64,000 nucleotides of DNA from Fibrobacter sp. UWB4 (GCF_002210345.1 NZ_MWQI01000005.1:1-64000), one strand, 5' to 3'. Numbered from the stretch's first letter, positions 41,728 to 50,430 are shown. The notes: generated by a model not told the origin, from the sequence alone. Made by a program: numbers and translations.

Positions 41728-43203
41728 ATGGGCGGCTTTTGTGGTGTTATTTCCAAAGAAGATTGCGTTTGCGATCTCTTTTATGGAACCGACTACCATT
41801 CTCACCTCGGCACTCATCGCGGCGGCATGGCTGTTTTGAAATCAGATGGAGTTTTCCATCGCTCGATTCACAACATCCAGAACACTCCGTTCCGCAGCAA
41901 GTTCGAGCACGATCTTTCACATTTTTCTGGCAAGGTTGGCTTAGGCGTCATTTCTGACACAGACCCGCAGCCGCTCGTCATGACCTCCAAGCTGGGAACG
42001 TTCGCGATTGTGACGGTTGGTCTCATTACGAACATCGAAGATATTAAGAACGAACTTTTCCGCAACAATTGCATGCAACTCCAGTTCTCGACAACGAGTG
42101 GCATGGTCGGTCCGACCGAAGTTGTTTCAGCGCTTATCGCTACGCAGGATTCAATTATTGATGGTCTCAAGTACGTTCAGGACAAGGTGAAGGGAAGTTG
42201 CTCCGTGCTGATTATGGATAGCGCGGGGCGTTTTTATGCGTGCCGTGACAAGTGGGGCCGTACGGCTGTAATCCTTGGTAAGAAGGATGGCGCCATGATC
42301 GCTCTGCAAGAAAGCTGCGCTCTTCCGAACCTCGGTTACGAATACGTCCGTGATCTTGGCCCAGGTGAAGTGGTCGAGCTCACGCCGGATGGCGAAACGG
42401 TGCTTGTTCCGCCGCGCAAAAAAATGGCAATTTGTTCGTTCCTCTGGGTGTATTACGGTTACCCGGCCTCCAGTTACGAAGGTCGTAATGTGGAAATGAC
42501 CCGTTATCGTTGCGGTTCCGCTCTTGCGAAGCGCACCCCGACCGAAGCCGATGCCGCTTGCGGTATTCCGGACTCCGGTACGTCTCATGCATTGGGCTAT
42601 GCTCACGAAGCTGGCATCAAGTTTGCACGCCCGTTCGTGAAGTACACGCCGACTTGGGCACGTTCGTTTATGCCGCAGGACCAGCGCCAGCGCGAACACG
42701 TCGCCTCGATGAAGCTCATCCCGATTCCGGGACTCATCAAGGACCGTCGCCTCGTTTTCTGCGATGACTCCATCGTTCGCGGAACACAGCTTGGTAAGCA
42801 GGCTGCAAAGCTTTATTCGATGGGCTGCAAGGAAACGCACATGCGTATCGCTTGCCCGCCGCTCGTTTATCCGTGCAAGTTCATCAACTTCTCTCGCTCC
42901 AAGAATGAATACGACCTCATCACGCGCCGTTACATTCGCGACCAGGAAGGCGAAAATGCTGATTTGGACAAGTACACCGATCCGAATGGCCAGCCGTACA
43001 AGGACATGGTCGAATACATCCGCAAGAAGCTGAACCTCACGTCGCTTGCGTTCCAGCGCATTGACGACTTGATCCAGGCTATCGGCCTCCCGGAAGAAGA
43101 CCTTTGTACTTACTGCTGGACTGGCAAGGACTACGCCGAAACGGGTGACTGCTATCATTGCCCGTGCCATTGCCACGATAAGGAAAAGGAAGACAAGGAA
43201 TAA
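41728..43203 (+). CDS. purF: Amidophosphoribosyltransferase (PurF-like)
   Basis: The 491-residue protein has an N-terminal Ntn-hydrolase glutaminase half starting MGGFCGVISKEDCVCDLFYG with Cys5 as probable nucleophile, and a C-terminal phosphoribosyltransferase half with the PRPP loop VFCDDSIVRGTQLGKQ (about 340-355). It catalyses the first step of purine synthesis (PRPP + Gln to phosphoribosylamine). The sequence belongs to the divergent PurF class known from Bacteroidetes and clostridia (YHSHLGTHRGGMA, GVISDTDPQP). The extreme C-terminus is unusually Cys/His-rich (CYHCPCHCHDKEKEDKE). CAGGAG lies seven bases before ATG 41728. Confidence 0.88.
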   Translation: MGGFCGVISKEDCVCDLFYGTDYHSHLGTHRGGMAVLKSDGVFHRSIHNIQNTPFRSKFEHDLSHFSGKVGLGVISDTDPQPLVMTSKLGTFAIVTVGLITNIEDIKNELFRNNCMQLQFSTTSGMVGPTEVVSALIATQDSIIDGLKYVQDKVKGSCSVLIMDSAGRFYACRDKWGRTAVILGKKDGAMIALQESCALPNLGYEYVRDLGPGEVVELTPDGETVLVPPRKKMAICSFLWVYYGYPASSYEGRNVEMTRYRCGSALAKRTPTEADAACGIPDSGTSHALGYAHEAGIKFARPFVKYTPTWARSFMPQDQRQREHVASMKLIPIPGLIKDRRLVFCDDSIVRGTQLGKQAAKLYSMGCKETHMRIACPPLVYPCKFINFSRSKNEYDLITRRYIRDQEGENADLDKYTDPNGQPYKDMVEYIRKKLNLTSLAFQRIDDLIQAIGLPEEDLCTYCWTGKDYAETGDCYHCPCHCHDKEKEDKE

Positions 43204-43307
43204 ACCTTCGTTTCGTCATGGGGCTTGCCCCATCCAGTGACATTATTACATCAGAACTTAACTGGATTCTTCAAGGCTTCGCCTTTCAGAATGACGCTAG
43301 AAATTAA

Positions 43308-43337
43308 AAATCCGACCTCATGCGAGGCCGGATTTTT
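43308..43337. terminator. Bidirectional Rho-independent terminator
   Basis: AAATCCGACCTC / GAGGCCGGATTT (43308-43319, 43324-43335; loop ATGC) with A-run before and T-run after. It can end purF (plus) and the lipoprotein gene (minus). A second hairpin AAAGTCCCGC / GCGGGACTTT follows at 43346-43372. Confidence 0.85.
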
Positions 43338-43401
43338 TCATAGGAAAAGTCCCGCACATTTGGCGGGACTTTCTACATAAGGAGATGTATGGGACTTTGT
43401 T

Positions 43402-44985
43402 TTAACGATTCTTCACCTTGTTGGTGATGGCCGCAGCTGTGACACCGCAAACGCCGCCGTTATACGGACCAATTTCCTGGATGTTGAAATTGTATTTGCC
43501 CGCAGAGGCTTGAATTTTGAATCTGAGGGCCGCGAGTGTTCTGGAAGCCTGTTCACCGGTGTATGACGTTTTGCCCTTGTACCAGGACGGCTGCTTGAAA
43601 GAGGACCATGGGATAAACCTTGTTGTACCGGAAGGACTCTTCGGGAGTGCTACTGCCGGTAATGCGTATTCCAAGGTTGCGTCCAAATGATCACCGAGGC
43701 TCATTTCAAGTGTTGGTGCTGCATCCGAGGAGTAAGTAATGCAGATTCCACCCATGCCGGCAGCGTCAGCTGTAGCAACATTGCCGTCGTCGTTATTGCC
43801 TGCCAAGTTGAAGCCTATGCCGACAAACGGTTGGTAATACAAATCTCCCTCGTCAAGGATTGCCGTACCGCAAACGCCGCCACAATGTTCAATGACAGGT
43901 AGCAGGGATTCTGGATTGTATTCGTTGCCGAGGAGTTCTGGCCAAATGATTCTGGATTTTCCACCGTCGATATCGTCGCCGTAATAGAACCAGTAGCCGG
44001 ATGTTTCTGTACCGACGTCATATCCAGTATGAATTTGTTCGATGCCATCAAGTCCAAACCAGGTTGTAAAGTCGTTTGTGGTCGGTGGTGGATCGATCGG
44101 ATTTGGCGGATCAATCGGGTCTGGCGGATTTACTTGGGTTGTCGGCCTGAAGATCGGGAATTGAGAAGCTTCGCAACCATCGTATGGGCCAACTGCTGCG
44201 ATGTTGAATGTGCCCGTAGAGCCGCTTTCTCCTTGGAACTTGAAGATGATAGCGGCGAGGTGTGCTGCAGCTTCTTCTCCAGATATCGGTTGGCCTTTGT
44301 ACCAGGCCGGCTGCTTGAAATCCTGCCATGCGATACGTTTTGTCGTGCCGGAACTCTTGGGGAGTAATACGGCTGGTACTGCGTAGTCGATGGATGCATC
44401 CATTTCTTCACCGAGGCGCATTTCTGCAGATATTGGTATGTCGGATGCGTAAGTCACGCAAACGCCGCCCATGCTTGATGCGTCACCGACTTCTGCAGAC
44501 GAGTCATCGAAACTCTTTTCTCCGACCAGATTGAAACCTACGCCGACATATGGTTTGTACATTAAAGAACCCTTGTCTAGAACATACGTTCCGCAAAGAC
44601 CGCTGCAATGATTGATAATCGGATCCATTGCTTCGTTGCTGTATTCGTTTCCGGGTTCTACAGGCCAAAGGATTTTTGAGAGACCGCCGTCCATCTCGTC
44701 GCTGAAGGAATACCAATAACCAGCAGTTTCAGTGTCGTTCGCCAAGCCGGTCTGAATTTGAGGTTCTCCATTGTAGCCGTACCATGTCTGGAATTCTCCG
44801 GAAGGGGTTGCAACGGAAGAAGACGATTTAGCCTTGCTGGAAGAGCTTATTTGTATTGGATCGTCATCCGAGGGGTCATGCGGCAATAAAGAATCGAGGT
44901 AGCTGCAAGCTGTAAATGGGATTGATGCGGCGACCATTGCGAGGATCGCGGCTTTCCCGAAATATTTTCTTTGTCTTTTGTTCAT
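43402..44985 (-). CDS. Lipoprotein with two tandem carbohydrate-binding-like domains
   Basis: This is a 527-residue lipoprotein (FTAC lipobox, Cys27) with a Ser-rich stretch (SSSSKAKSSSSV) and two repeats of about 210 residues (about 64-275 and 304-515) joined by a Pro-rich linker (PPDPIDPPNPIDPPP). Each repeat runs: F-x-T-W-(Y/F)-G, ETxGYW, DGGxS(K/R)I(L/I)WP, HCxGxCGT, GxGFNL, GGxC(V/I)TY, W-x-x-F-K-Q-P-x-W-Y-K-G, A-A-x-x-F-K-x-Q and I-G-P-Y-(D/N)-G. The C-terminal W-F-K-Q-P/L-A-A-I-I-F part resembles CBM11/CIA30 galactose-binding-like folds, so glycan binding is plausible. AGGAGG precedes the ATG. Confidence 0.75.
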   Translation of the reverse strand: MNKRQRKYFGKAAILAMVAASIPFTACSYLDSLLPHDPSDDDPIQISSSSKAKSSSSVATPSGEFQTWYGYNGEPQIQTGLANDTETAGYWYSFSDEMDGGLSKILWPVEPGNEYSNEAMDPIINHCSGLCGTYVLDKGSLMYKPYVGVGFNLVGEKSFDDSSAEVGDASSMGGVCVTYASDIPISAEMRLGEEMDASIDYAVPAVLLPKSSGTTKRIAWQDFKQPAWYKGQPISGEEAAAHLAAIIFKFQGESGSTGTFNIAAVGPYDGCEASQFPIFRPTTQVNPPDPIDPPNPIDPPPTTNDFTTWFGLDGIEQIHTGYDVGTETSGYWFYYGDDIDGGKSRIIWPELLGNEYNPESLLPVIEHCGGVCGTAILDEGDLYYQPFVGIGFNLAGNNDDGNVATADAAGMGGICITYSSDAAPTLEMSLGDHLDATLEYALPAVALPKSPSGTTRFIPWSSFKQPSWYKGKTSYTGEQASRTLAALRFKIQASAGKYNFNIQEIGPYNGGVCGVTAAAITNKVKNR

Positions 44986-45310
44986 CAGAATGTCCTCCTG
45001 TTTGTTCTGGTTGACGTTTTAAATATATGTAAATTAAAAAACAAAACAATAGGCCATTTTAGGACATAAAAGTTGTAATATTAATTTGTATGTAAATATG
45101 CGTACTATGATAGTACAGCGTTCGTTTTTATGATACGTGTTTTTTACGTTATATAATACAGCAAGTTTATTTGAGCTATATTTGTGATACACCTTGGATT
45201 TCGGATAAGTACGAAAATTATTTTTATATGTTAAAAATCTTTTTACATAAAGGTCGGAGAAAATTGATTTTTTGTGGAAAAACATTGCGGAATGCGGCCT
45301 TCTAAACGCA
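44986..45310. other. AT-rich intergenic region upstream of the two-domain lipoprotein
   Basis: About 325 bases of AT-rich DNA form the upstream region of the lipoprotein gene. Runs such as AAATATATGTAAATTAAAA (about 45020-45045) could supply promoter elements, but I cannot fix them. The only long open frame (about 130 codons, minus) overlaps the valS end and shows no coding features. Confidence 0.4.
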
Positions 45311-45340
45311 AAAAGAGGCGCTCCGTTGGGAGTGCCTCTT
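45311..45340 (-). terminator. Rho-independent terminator of valS
   Basis: On the minus strand AAGAGGCACTCC-CAAC-GGAGCGCCTCTT (one mismatch) runs into TTTTTGCG, 50 bases behind the valS stop. A GGAGAT...GGGAATGACA family repeat (45349-45378) lies between the stop codon and the hairpin. Confidence 0.82.
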
Positions 45341-45388
45341 AAACTTTTGGGAGATTCCCACTCAAGGCGGGAATGACAACCGTGAATT

Positions 45389-48151
45389 TTACTTGAGTTC
45401 TTCGAGCGCCTTTGTGCTCTTGGCAATGATATCCATCTGCGTTGCGAGCTTGGTGCGTTCGGCGTTCACGACAGCCTCAGGTGCGCCATTGACGAACTTT
45501 TCATTCGACAACTTGCGTTCGATAGAAGCAGCGAAAGCCTTTGCCTTTTCGATTTCCTTTTCGAGGCGTGCGATTTCTGTAGCCGGGTCAAGGATGCCTT
45601 CCAGCGGGATGTAGAGTTCGCCACCCGGCACCACGGAGCTTGCGCTGAACTTCGGCTTTGCGGCCTTCACGGCTACAGAGAACGATTCAAGTCCACCGAG
45701 TTCGGTGATGATGGCCTGGCAGTCCTTCACGCTTGCTTCGGTTTCGGCGGTATCGACGCTCACGACAGCCTTGAGCTTGGTAGCCGGGCTTACGTTGTAG
45801 CGACCGCGCACGCCACGCACACTTTCCACCACGGCGAATGCCTGGTTGAATGCAGCTTCGATCTTATCGTCGATGAGGCTCGTGTCAGCCTTCGGCCATG
45901 CGCTGTTGATCACGCGTTCAGAACCCGGGAAGAGCGTTGCGTTGAGTTCTTCCGTGATGAACGGCATCACCGGATGCAACAGGTCAATCACGCCGCGGAG
46001 CACGTGGCTGAGGATTGCCATAGCGTTCTTCTTTTCGGCGGTGAGCGTTTCGCTGTTGATCACGGCCTTCTTGATTTCCAAGTAGCTGGAGCAGACATCG
46101 TCCCAGACAAAGCGGTAGAGGAAGCCGGCGAGTTCAGCAAAGTGGAACTCTTCCAGCATCTTCGTTGCGTTCTGGATGGTGGAGTTCAAGCGAGAGAGAA
46201 TCCAGCGGTCTTCGAGTGCGAAGATCGAAGAATCCATCGGGAGCATGTCCTTGGAAAGTGCGCCAGCCTGTTCCAAGTGCGGGAACAAGAAGCGGCAAGC
46301 GTTCCAGAGCTTGTTCGAGAAATTACGACCAATTTCGAACTTTTCGCTCGTGTTGATGACAGAACCATCTTCCTGCTTTTCCTTCTTCACCGGGAGACGA
46401 ACGTCCTGGTTGTCGGTGCAGAGGCTTGCCATCACGAAACGGAGAGCGTCCGTGCCGTACTTCTTTTCGATATCCATCGGGTCCACGCCATTGCCCTTGG
46501 ACTTGCTCATGGTCATGCCATTGCCGTCCAAAATCTTCGGGTGGATGTACACCGTGTGGAACGGGACCGTGCCCATGTTTTCTTGGCTGAAGAGCACCAT
46601 GCGGGCGACCCAGAGCGTAATGATGTCGCGGCTCGTCACAAGCACAGAAGTCGGGTAGTACTTCTTAAGCGTGTCCGTCTGTTCCGGCCAGCCCATCGTG
46701 GAGTGCGGCCAGAGACCACTGGAGAACCACGTGTCGAGCACGTCTTCTTCCTGCACAATCTTGTGACCGGCAACAGCGTCTTCGGAGAGGTTTTCTTCTT
46801 CGGAGCAGATGAGCCAGATGCCGTTCTGTGCCTTGTAATAGTAAATGTCGTTACGGCCTGCGAATGCCTTGTTCAAGTCCTCTTCGGTCGTCGTTTCGTC
46901 GGCGTGCCAAATAGGAATGCGGTGGCCCCACCAGAGCTGACGGCTGATGCACCAGTCGCGCTTTTCCTTGAGCCAGTCGAGGTACTTGTTTGCATAGCGT
47001 TCCGGAATGATCTTGATTTCGCCGCTCGTGACAGCCTTCATGGCGTTGTCGGCGAGGACGTCCATCTTCACGAACCACTGGTCGCTCAAGTACGGTTCAA
47101 TCACAGTCTTGGAACGGTCGGAATGGCCCACCTGCATTTCGTGGTCTTCGACCTTGATGAGGAGGCCGAGATCTTCGAGACCCTTCACCACGGCGTCGCG
47201 TGCGGCCTGACCCTTCATGCCCTGGAACGGACCGGCGTTTTCGTTCAAGCTGCCGTCGTCGTTCATGATGTTGATCATCGGGAGCTTGTGGCGGAGGCCC
47301 GTAGCGTAGTCGTTCGGGTCATGTGCCGGAGTCACCTTCACGGAACCCGTACCGAATTCCATATCGACGAGGATAGCGTCTGCAATCACCGGAATTTCGC
47401 GGTTCACGAACGGAACCTTGAGCATCTTGCCGATGAACTGCTTGTAGCGTTCGTCGTTCGGGTGCACAGCGAGAGCCGTATCGCCCATGATCGTTTCCGG
47501 ACGAGTCGTCGAAACCGGGATGAATCCCGAACCGTCGGCGAGAGGATACTTGAACGTCCAGAAGTGACCCTTCACAGTTTCGTAATAAATTTCATCGTCT
47601 GCCACAGCCGTCTGGAGCTTGGTGTCCCAGTTCACGAGACGCTTGCCGCGGTAGATAAGACCCTTCTTGAAAAGGTTGAAGAATGCGTGGCGGACAGCCT
47701 TTGCGCAAACCGGGTCGAGCGTGAAGCGCTGACGGCTCCAGTCGCAGCTGACACCGAGGCTCTTGAGCTGCTTCGTGATGCGGGCTTCGTATTCGTCCTT
47801 CCACTTCCAAATGCGCTCCACGAGGGCGTCGCGGCCAATGTCGTGGCGTGTCTTGTGTTCGTCCTGGAAAAGTCTCTTTTCGACGACTGCCTGCGTGGCA
47901 ATGCCGGCGTGGTCCGTGCCCGGAATCCAGAGCGTGTCACGGCCAGTCTTACGGCGATAGCGAACGAGAATGTCCTGCAGTGTGTCGTTCAGAGCGTGGC
48001 CGAGATGCAAAGCACCCGTAACGTTCGGAGGCGGAATGACGACGGAGAACGGTTCGCCCTTTCCGCTCGGGGCAAAATCATTATTCTTGTTCCATTGGTC
48101 GTGCCAACGGTCTTCTACAATTTTCGGATTATAACGAGTTTCCATTTCCAT
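45389..48151 (-). CDS. valS: Valine--tRNA ligase
   Basis: The 920-residue class Ia synthetase has the HIGH-type motif HLGHAL (from residue 49) preceded by PPPNVTG, and the editing (CP1) domain with TTRPETIMGDTALAVHP and DPNDYATG. KMSKS occurs as TMSKSKGN (about 550), then an anticodon-binding helical domain and the C-terminal coiled-coil arm (about 845-920, ARLEKEIEKAKAFAASIERKL) typical of ValRS. The gene is complete and of normal length. It has its own terminator. Confidence 0.97.
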   Translation of the reverse strand: MEMETRYNPKIVEDRWHDQWNKNNDFAPSGKGEPFSVVIPPPNVTGALHLGHALNDTLQDILVRYRRKTGRDTLWIPGTDHAGIATQAVVEKRLFQDEHKTRHDIGRDALVERIWKWKDEYEARITKQLKSLGVSCDWSRQRFTLDPVCAKAVRHAFFNLFKKGLIYRGKRLVNWDTKLQTAVADDEIYYETVKGHFWTFKYPLADGSGFIPVSTTRPETIMGDTALAVHPNDERYKQFIGKMLKVPFVNREIPVIADAILVDMEFGTGSVKVTPAHDPNDYATGLRHKLPMINIMNDDGSLNENAGPFQGMKGQAARDAVVKGLEDLGLLIKVEDHEMQVGHSDRSKTVIEPYLSDQWFVKMDVLADNAMKAVTSGEIKIIPERYANKYLDWLKEKRDWCISRQLWWGHRIPIWHADETTTEEDLNKAFAGRNDIYYYKAQNGIWLICSEEENLSEDAVAGHKIVQEEDVLDTWFSSGLWPHSTMGWPEQTDTLKKYYPTSVLVTSRDIITLWVARMVLFSQENMGTVPFHTVYIHPKILDGNGMTMSKSKGNGVDPMDIEKKYGTDALRFVMASLCTDNQDVRLPVKKEKQEDGSVINTSEKFEIGRNFSNKLWNACRFLFPHLEQAGALSKDMLPMDSSIFALEDRWILSRLNSTIQNATKMLEEFHFAELAGFLYRFVWDDVCSSYLEIKKAVINSETLTAEKKNAMAILSHVLRGVIDLLHPVMPFITEELNATLFPGSERVINSAWPKADTSLIDDKIEAAFNQAFAVVESVRGVRGRYNVSPATKLKAVVSVDTAETEASVKDCQAIITELGGLESFSVAVKAAKPKFSASSVVPGGELYIPLEGILDPATEIARLEKEIEKAKAFAASIERKLSNEKFVNGAPEAVVNAERTKLATQMDIIAKSTKALEELK

Positions 48152-48653
48152 AATGCGCCAAATTTAGTAAATAGTGTGCAAGGCGAGTAAAGCGCGAAAT
48201 TCAATTTCGCATTTTTGAGCCGTAGCCACGGACGCCGAAGGCGTCAAAGGCGAGCGTCGCGACAATCGTGCTTGCACGAATTGTCATGACCGAGCCGTAC
48301 TAAATCGCCCGAAGGGCGTCAATTTAGTAAAAGTAGCAGGTAGGAAGTAGGAAGTGAAATGTAGTGGGAAATGCGCTAATCGCGTCATCCTGAGCGAAGT
48401 GTAACGGAGTCGAAGGATCCAGTGAAGTCTTGAAAAATAGGATGGGAGGGGAAAGCCTTCCCCTCGCTTCAGCCGAATGTCATTCCCGGCGCCTGTCCTC
48501 GCTTGACGGGGATGACCGGGAATCTCCTTTCGGCTTCCGCTACCCCTTCGAGCGGGCCCTCATTCGCCGGCCCGCAACGCCCCGGCTAAAAAAGCTGCCG
48601 CAAAAATGCAACAGCTCTAAAAGTTAATTTGCTTGAATTACTCCGCCAGATAA
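48152..48653. other. Gene-free repeat-rich region upstream of valS
   Basis: This 500-base gap carries, in order: copy A of the GGCGAG repeat family (48247-48298), the hairpin CGCCC-GAAG-GGCG, a CAGGTAGGAAGTAGGAAG microrepeat (minus form of TTCCTAC, 48332-48350), a GTCATCCTGAGCGAAG...CGAAGGATCC repeat (48384-48420), GAGGGGAAAGCCTTCCCCTC (48447-48466), a nested GTCATTCCCGG...CCGGGAATCTCC palindrome (48479-48527), and a GC-rich tract of CGGGCC/GGCCCG half-sites to about 48595. The valS promoter must lie near 48155-48200 but no clear box is seen. Confidence 0.55.
48247..48298 (+). repeat. GGCGAG...GAGCCGT hairpin repeat, copy A
   Basis: AAGGCGAGCGTCGCGAC, then the palindrome AATCGTGC-TTGC-ACGAATT, then GTCATGACCGAGCCGT. 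The ends match copy B (23137, minus) base for base over most positions; the central palindrome differs in sequence but keeps a TTG-containing loop. Confidence 0.62.
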
Positions 48654-49184
48654 TTACTCCGCCCAGACGATGCGGCCTTCCTTGCGGGGGTGTGCTGCGG
48701 GCTGTTCGCAGTCGGCATAACCCAAAGCGCAGTGAGCGATACCAACCCATTCGTCTGCGTTCAGGCCCAGTGACTTGAGAATTTCCTTGCCCTCGTCGCT
48801 TTCGACTTCTTCCTTGGCGCGGTGAATCCAGATGCTGCCGAGCCCGAGGCTGTAAGCGGCGTTCATGAGGTTCCCCATGGCGAGCGAACCATCGTACAGG
48901 TGGGTCGGGATTTCCTTTTTCGCAAGGACTAGCAAAATCACGGGTGCTCCGTAGAACGGGTCGAAACCCTCGTCCCAACCGCCAATCTTGCGGTTCATTT
49001 CGGAGATGCGATCGCGCAGCCCTTTGTTCGTAATGGCGACCACGGTGGCGGCCTGCTTGCCCATGCCGCTTGCAGCGTAGATGCCCGCTTCGGCGACTTG
49101 TGCGATGAGCTCCTTGCTCACGGCGTCAGATTTGAATTTGCGGATGCTCCTGCGGTTGAGCAAAGTCTTGATTGTTTCATTCAT
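48654..49184 (-). CDS. Nitroreductase family protein (FMN-dependent)
   Basis: The 176-residue protein starts with the family motif LNRRSIRKFK (about 8-18) for FMN phosphate binding and has ASGMGKQ, YDGSLAMGNLMNAAYSLGLGSIWI (dimer/FMN segment) and a C-terminal HCALGYAD. It is a small, probably NADH-dependent oxidoreductase. The end CEQPAAHPRKEGRIVWAE fits the family pattern. I chose ATG 49184 because GGAGA lies four bases upstream; longer in-frame starts read through non-coding-like sequence. Confidence 0.87.
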   Translation of the reverse strand: MNETIKTLLNRRSIRKFKSDAVSKELIAQVAEAGIYAASGMGKQAATVVAITNKGLRDRISEMNRKIGGWDEGFDPFYGAPVILLVLAKKEIPTHLYDGSLAMGNLMNAAYSLGLGSIWIHRAKEEVESDEGKEILKSLGLNADEWVGIAHCALGYADCEQPAAHPRKEGRIVWAE

Positions 49185-49276
49185 AAAGTCTCCGGGAAAT
49201 GGGATGATAAATTTAAATCTATAAAAAACGTAGGGAAGTGGCGTTGTAATCCGTGACTTGACCGGGGATTTCCTTC

Positions 49277-49633
49277 TTAAGCCTTGTATGTTCTTTGTTT
49301 TTCGGCTACGGCGCATGGCATGGGACCTCGCTTACGCCTGAATTTGGCTTTGGGAACTAGGCGCATTTGAATGCCCATGGCGGCAAGGACTTTGAATACC
49401 GTTTCAAATCGCGGATGAGCTTTTTCATCAAGTGCCTTATAGAGACTCTCTCGTCCGAGACCGGACGTTTCCGCAATTTTCGCCATACCCTTGCTACGAG
49501 CTATATGACCGATAGACCTCAGTAACAGGGCTGGGTCGTTTTCTTGGCAAATGAGATTGAGATACTCAGCGACAATTTCTTCGCTGTCAAGATATTCTGC
49601 AATATCCAATTGATTGATTTTATTTTCTTTCAT
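49277..49633 (-). CDS. Antitoxin of a type II toxin-antitoxin pair (HigA/addiction-module antidote family)
   Basis: The 118-residue Xre-like protein has a helix-turn-helix at about 55-80 (MAKIAETSGLGRESLYKALD, then FETVFKVLAAMGIQMRL), the pattern of the 'putative addiction module antidote' family. It would neutralise the upstream toxin and repress the operon. The gene follows the toxin, with 14 bases overlap, in the toxin-first order typical of this family. AAGGA precedes ATG 49633. Confidence 0.85.
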   Translation of the reverse strand: MKENKINQLDIAEYLDSEEIVAEYLNLICQENDPALLLRSIGHIARSKGMAKIAETSGLGRESLYKALDEKAHPRFETVFKVLAAMGIQMRLVPKAKFRRKRGPMPCAVAEKQRTYKA

Positions 49634-49922
49634 TTTTGATTCCTTGCCAAATATTCTTTGCCCTTGCGATGTCTTGATCTTGTGTGGATTTATCGCCGCC
49701 AATTAAAAGAATTACGATTGTTTTGCCATCTTTTGCAAAATAAAGTCTGTAACCTGGTCCATAATTGATGCGTATTTCTAGAACGCCGTTCCCGACTGAT
49801 TTAAAGTCGCCGAGATTTCCTCCTTCAACTTGGGTCAATCGCAAAAGAATATGCGCCTTTGCTCGAATATCTCGTAATTTCAGCATCCATTTTCTAAAAT
49901 CGGATGTTTGATTTACGACCAT
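49620..49922 (-). CDS. RelE/HigB-like toxin (phage-derived Gp49-like family)
   Basis: The 100-residue protein has the family layout: SDFRKWMLKLRDIRAKAHILLRL, then GDFKSVGNGVLEIRINYGPGYRLYFAK, then IVILLIGGDKSTQDQDI with the conserved L-L-x-G-G-D-K-S-T-Q. Such toxins are RelE-fold mRNA interferases acting at the ribosome. GGAGGA lies six bases before ATG 49922. The start is preceded by a likely autoregulatory operator. Confidence 0.88.
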   Translation of the reverse strand: MVVNQTSDFRKWMLKLRDIRAKAHILLRLTQVEGGNLGDFKSVGNGVLEIRINYGPGYRLYFAKDGKTIVILLIGGDKSTQDQDIARAKNIWQGIKNERK

Positions 49923-49936
49923 TCTGTTCCTCCAAA

Positions 49937-49954
49937 TGTATCTAATCGGATACA
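49937..49954 (-). promoter_or_regulatory. Palindromic operator upstream of the toxin-antitoxin operon
   Basis: TGTATC-TAATCG-GATACA is a perfect 6-bp-arm inverted repeat starting 15 bases upstream of the toxin ATG. Antitoxins of this family usually bind such a palindrome to repress the operon. The role is inferred from position. Confidence 0.6.
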
Positions 49955-50068
49955 AAATGTCAAGAGGCGAATAAGAAAACTCATAAGTTCCAAAAGGGAA
50001 CGTGAGGTTATTCTGCCATGTCTTTGAAATGCGTGGATTTTTTATAATAGAAACCAGAATGTATGAGA

Positions 50069-50089
50069 AATATGCAAAATTTGCATATT
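50069..50089. promoter_or_regulatory. Perfect 21-base palindrome
   Basis: AATATGCAAA-A-TTTGCATATT has two perfect 10-bp arms about a single A. It lies between the toxin-antitoxin pair and the KilA-N remnant and looks like a dimeric repressor site. No cognate regulator can be named. Confidence 0.5.
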
Positions 50090-50110
50090 ACATCTAGGTC
50101 CTTTTCTTTT

Positions 50111-50303
50111 TCATCTTTCTCTCCGGCCCTCAAACACGCTTGAAATTGCGGATCTTTTCTTCTGATTTGCGATTATTTCAACAATCTGTTTCCTAAACCC
50201 CTCGAATTCGATGGGTTTAAAATCGGGATTGTATAGTTGCTCCCGTAGCTCCCGTTATGATGCGAACATCCTTATCTTTAACAACGATTGTCTTTGATGT
50301 CAT
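50111..50303 (-). pseudogene. Decayed remnant of a KilA-N domain (RhuM-like) gene
   Basis: On the minus strand a consensus Shine-Dalgarno GGAGGT (50308-50313) precedes an ATG at 50303 encoding MTSKTIVVKDKDVRIITG, which looks like the N-terminus of KilA-N proteins, but the frame stops after 28 codons. From about 50262 on, a second frame reads RELREQLYNPDFKPIEFEGF, matching the typical KilA-N segment around 'LHNPxFxxxEFDxFR', and ends at 50111. So there is at least one frameshift and large internal deletions. It is probably not functional. Assignment is by memory of the domain's pattern. Confidence 0.45.
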
Positions 50304-50430
50304 CTTTACCTCCATCTGCCTACATGCAAAAAAGACAGATAATAAGTTACGTTTTGTTTGTATGAACGTTTGTGCACTAAATGTAATTTCAAAAACTACG
50401 GCTGTCAATAGACCGGAGAGAATTTTCTGA

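Noticed and set aside
45034-45426. 130-codon minus-strand frame behind valS
   Set aside because: It overlaps the valS stop and terminator, has random-looking composition and no ribosome-binding site.
45974-48190. 738-codon open frame antisense to valS
   Set aside because: It is fully explained by valS on the other strand, and the translation shows no domain or consistent composition.
48420-48600. Integron attC-like array or structured RNA gene in the GC-rich palindromes
   Set aside because: The palindromes are better explained by known-type dispersed repeats; no integrase, no repeated cassette spacing.
48586-48978. 130-codon minus-strand frame overlapping the nitroreductase gene
   Set aside because: It is an off-frame shadow of the nitroreductase coding sequence.
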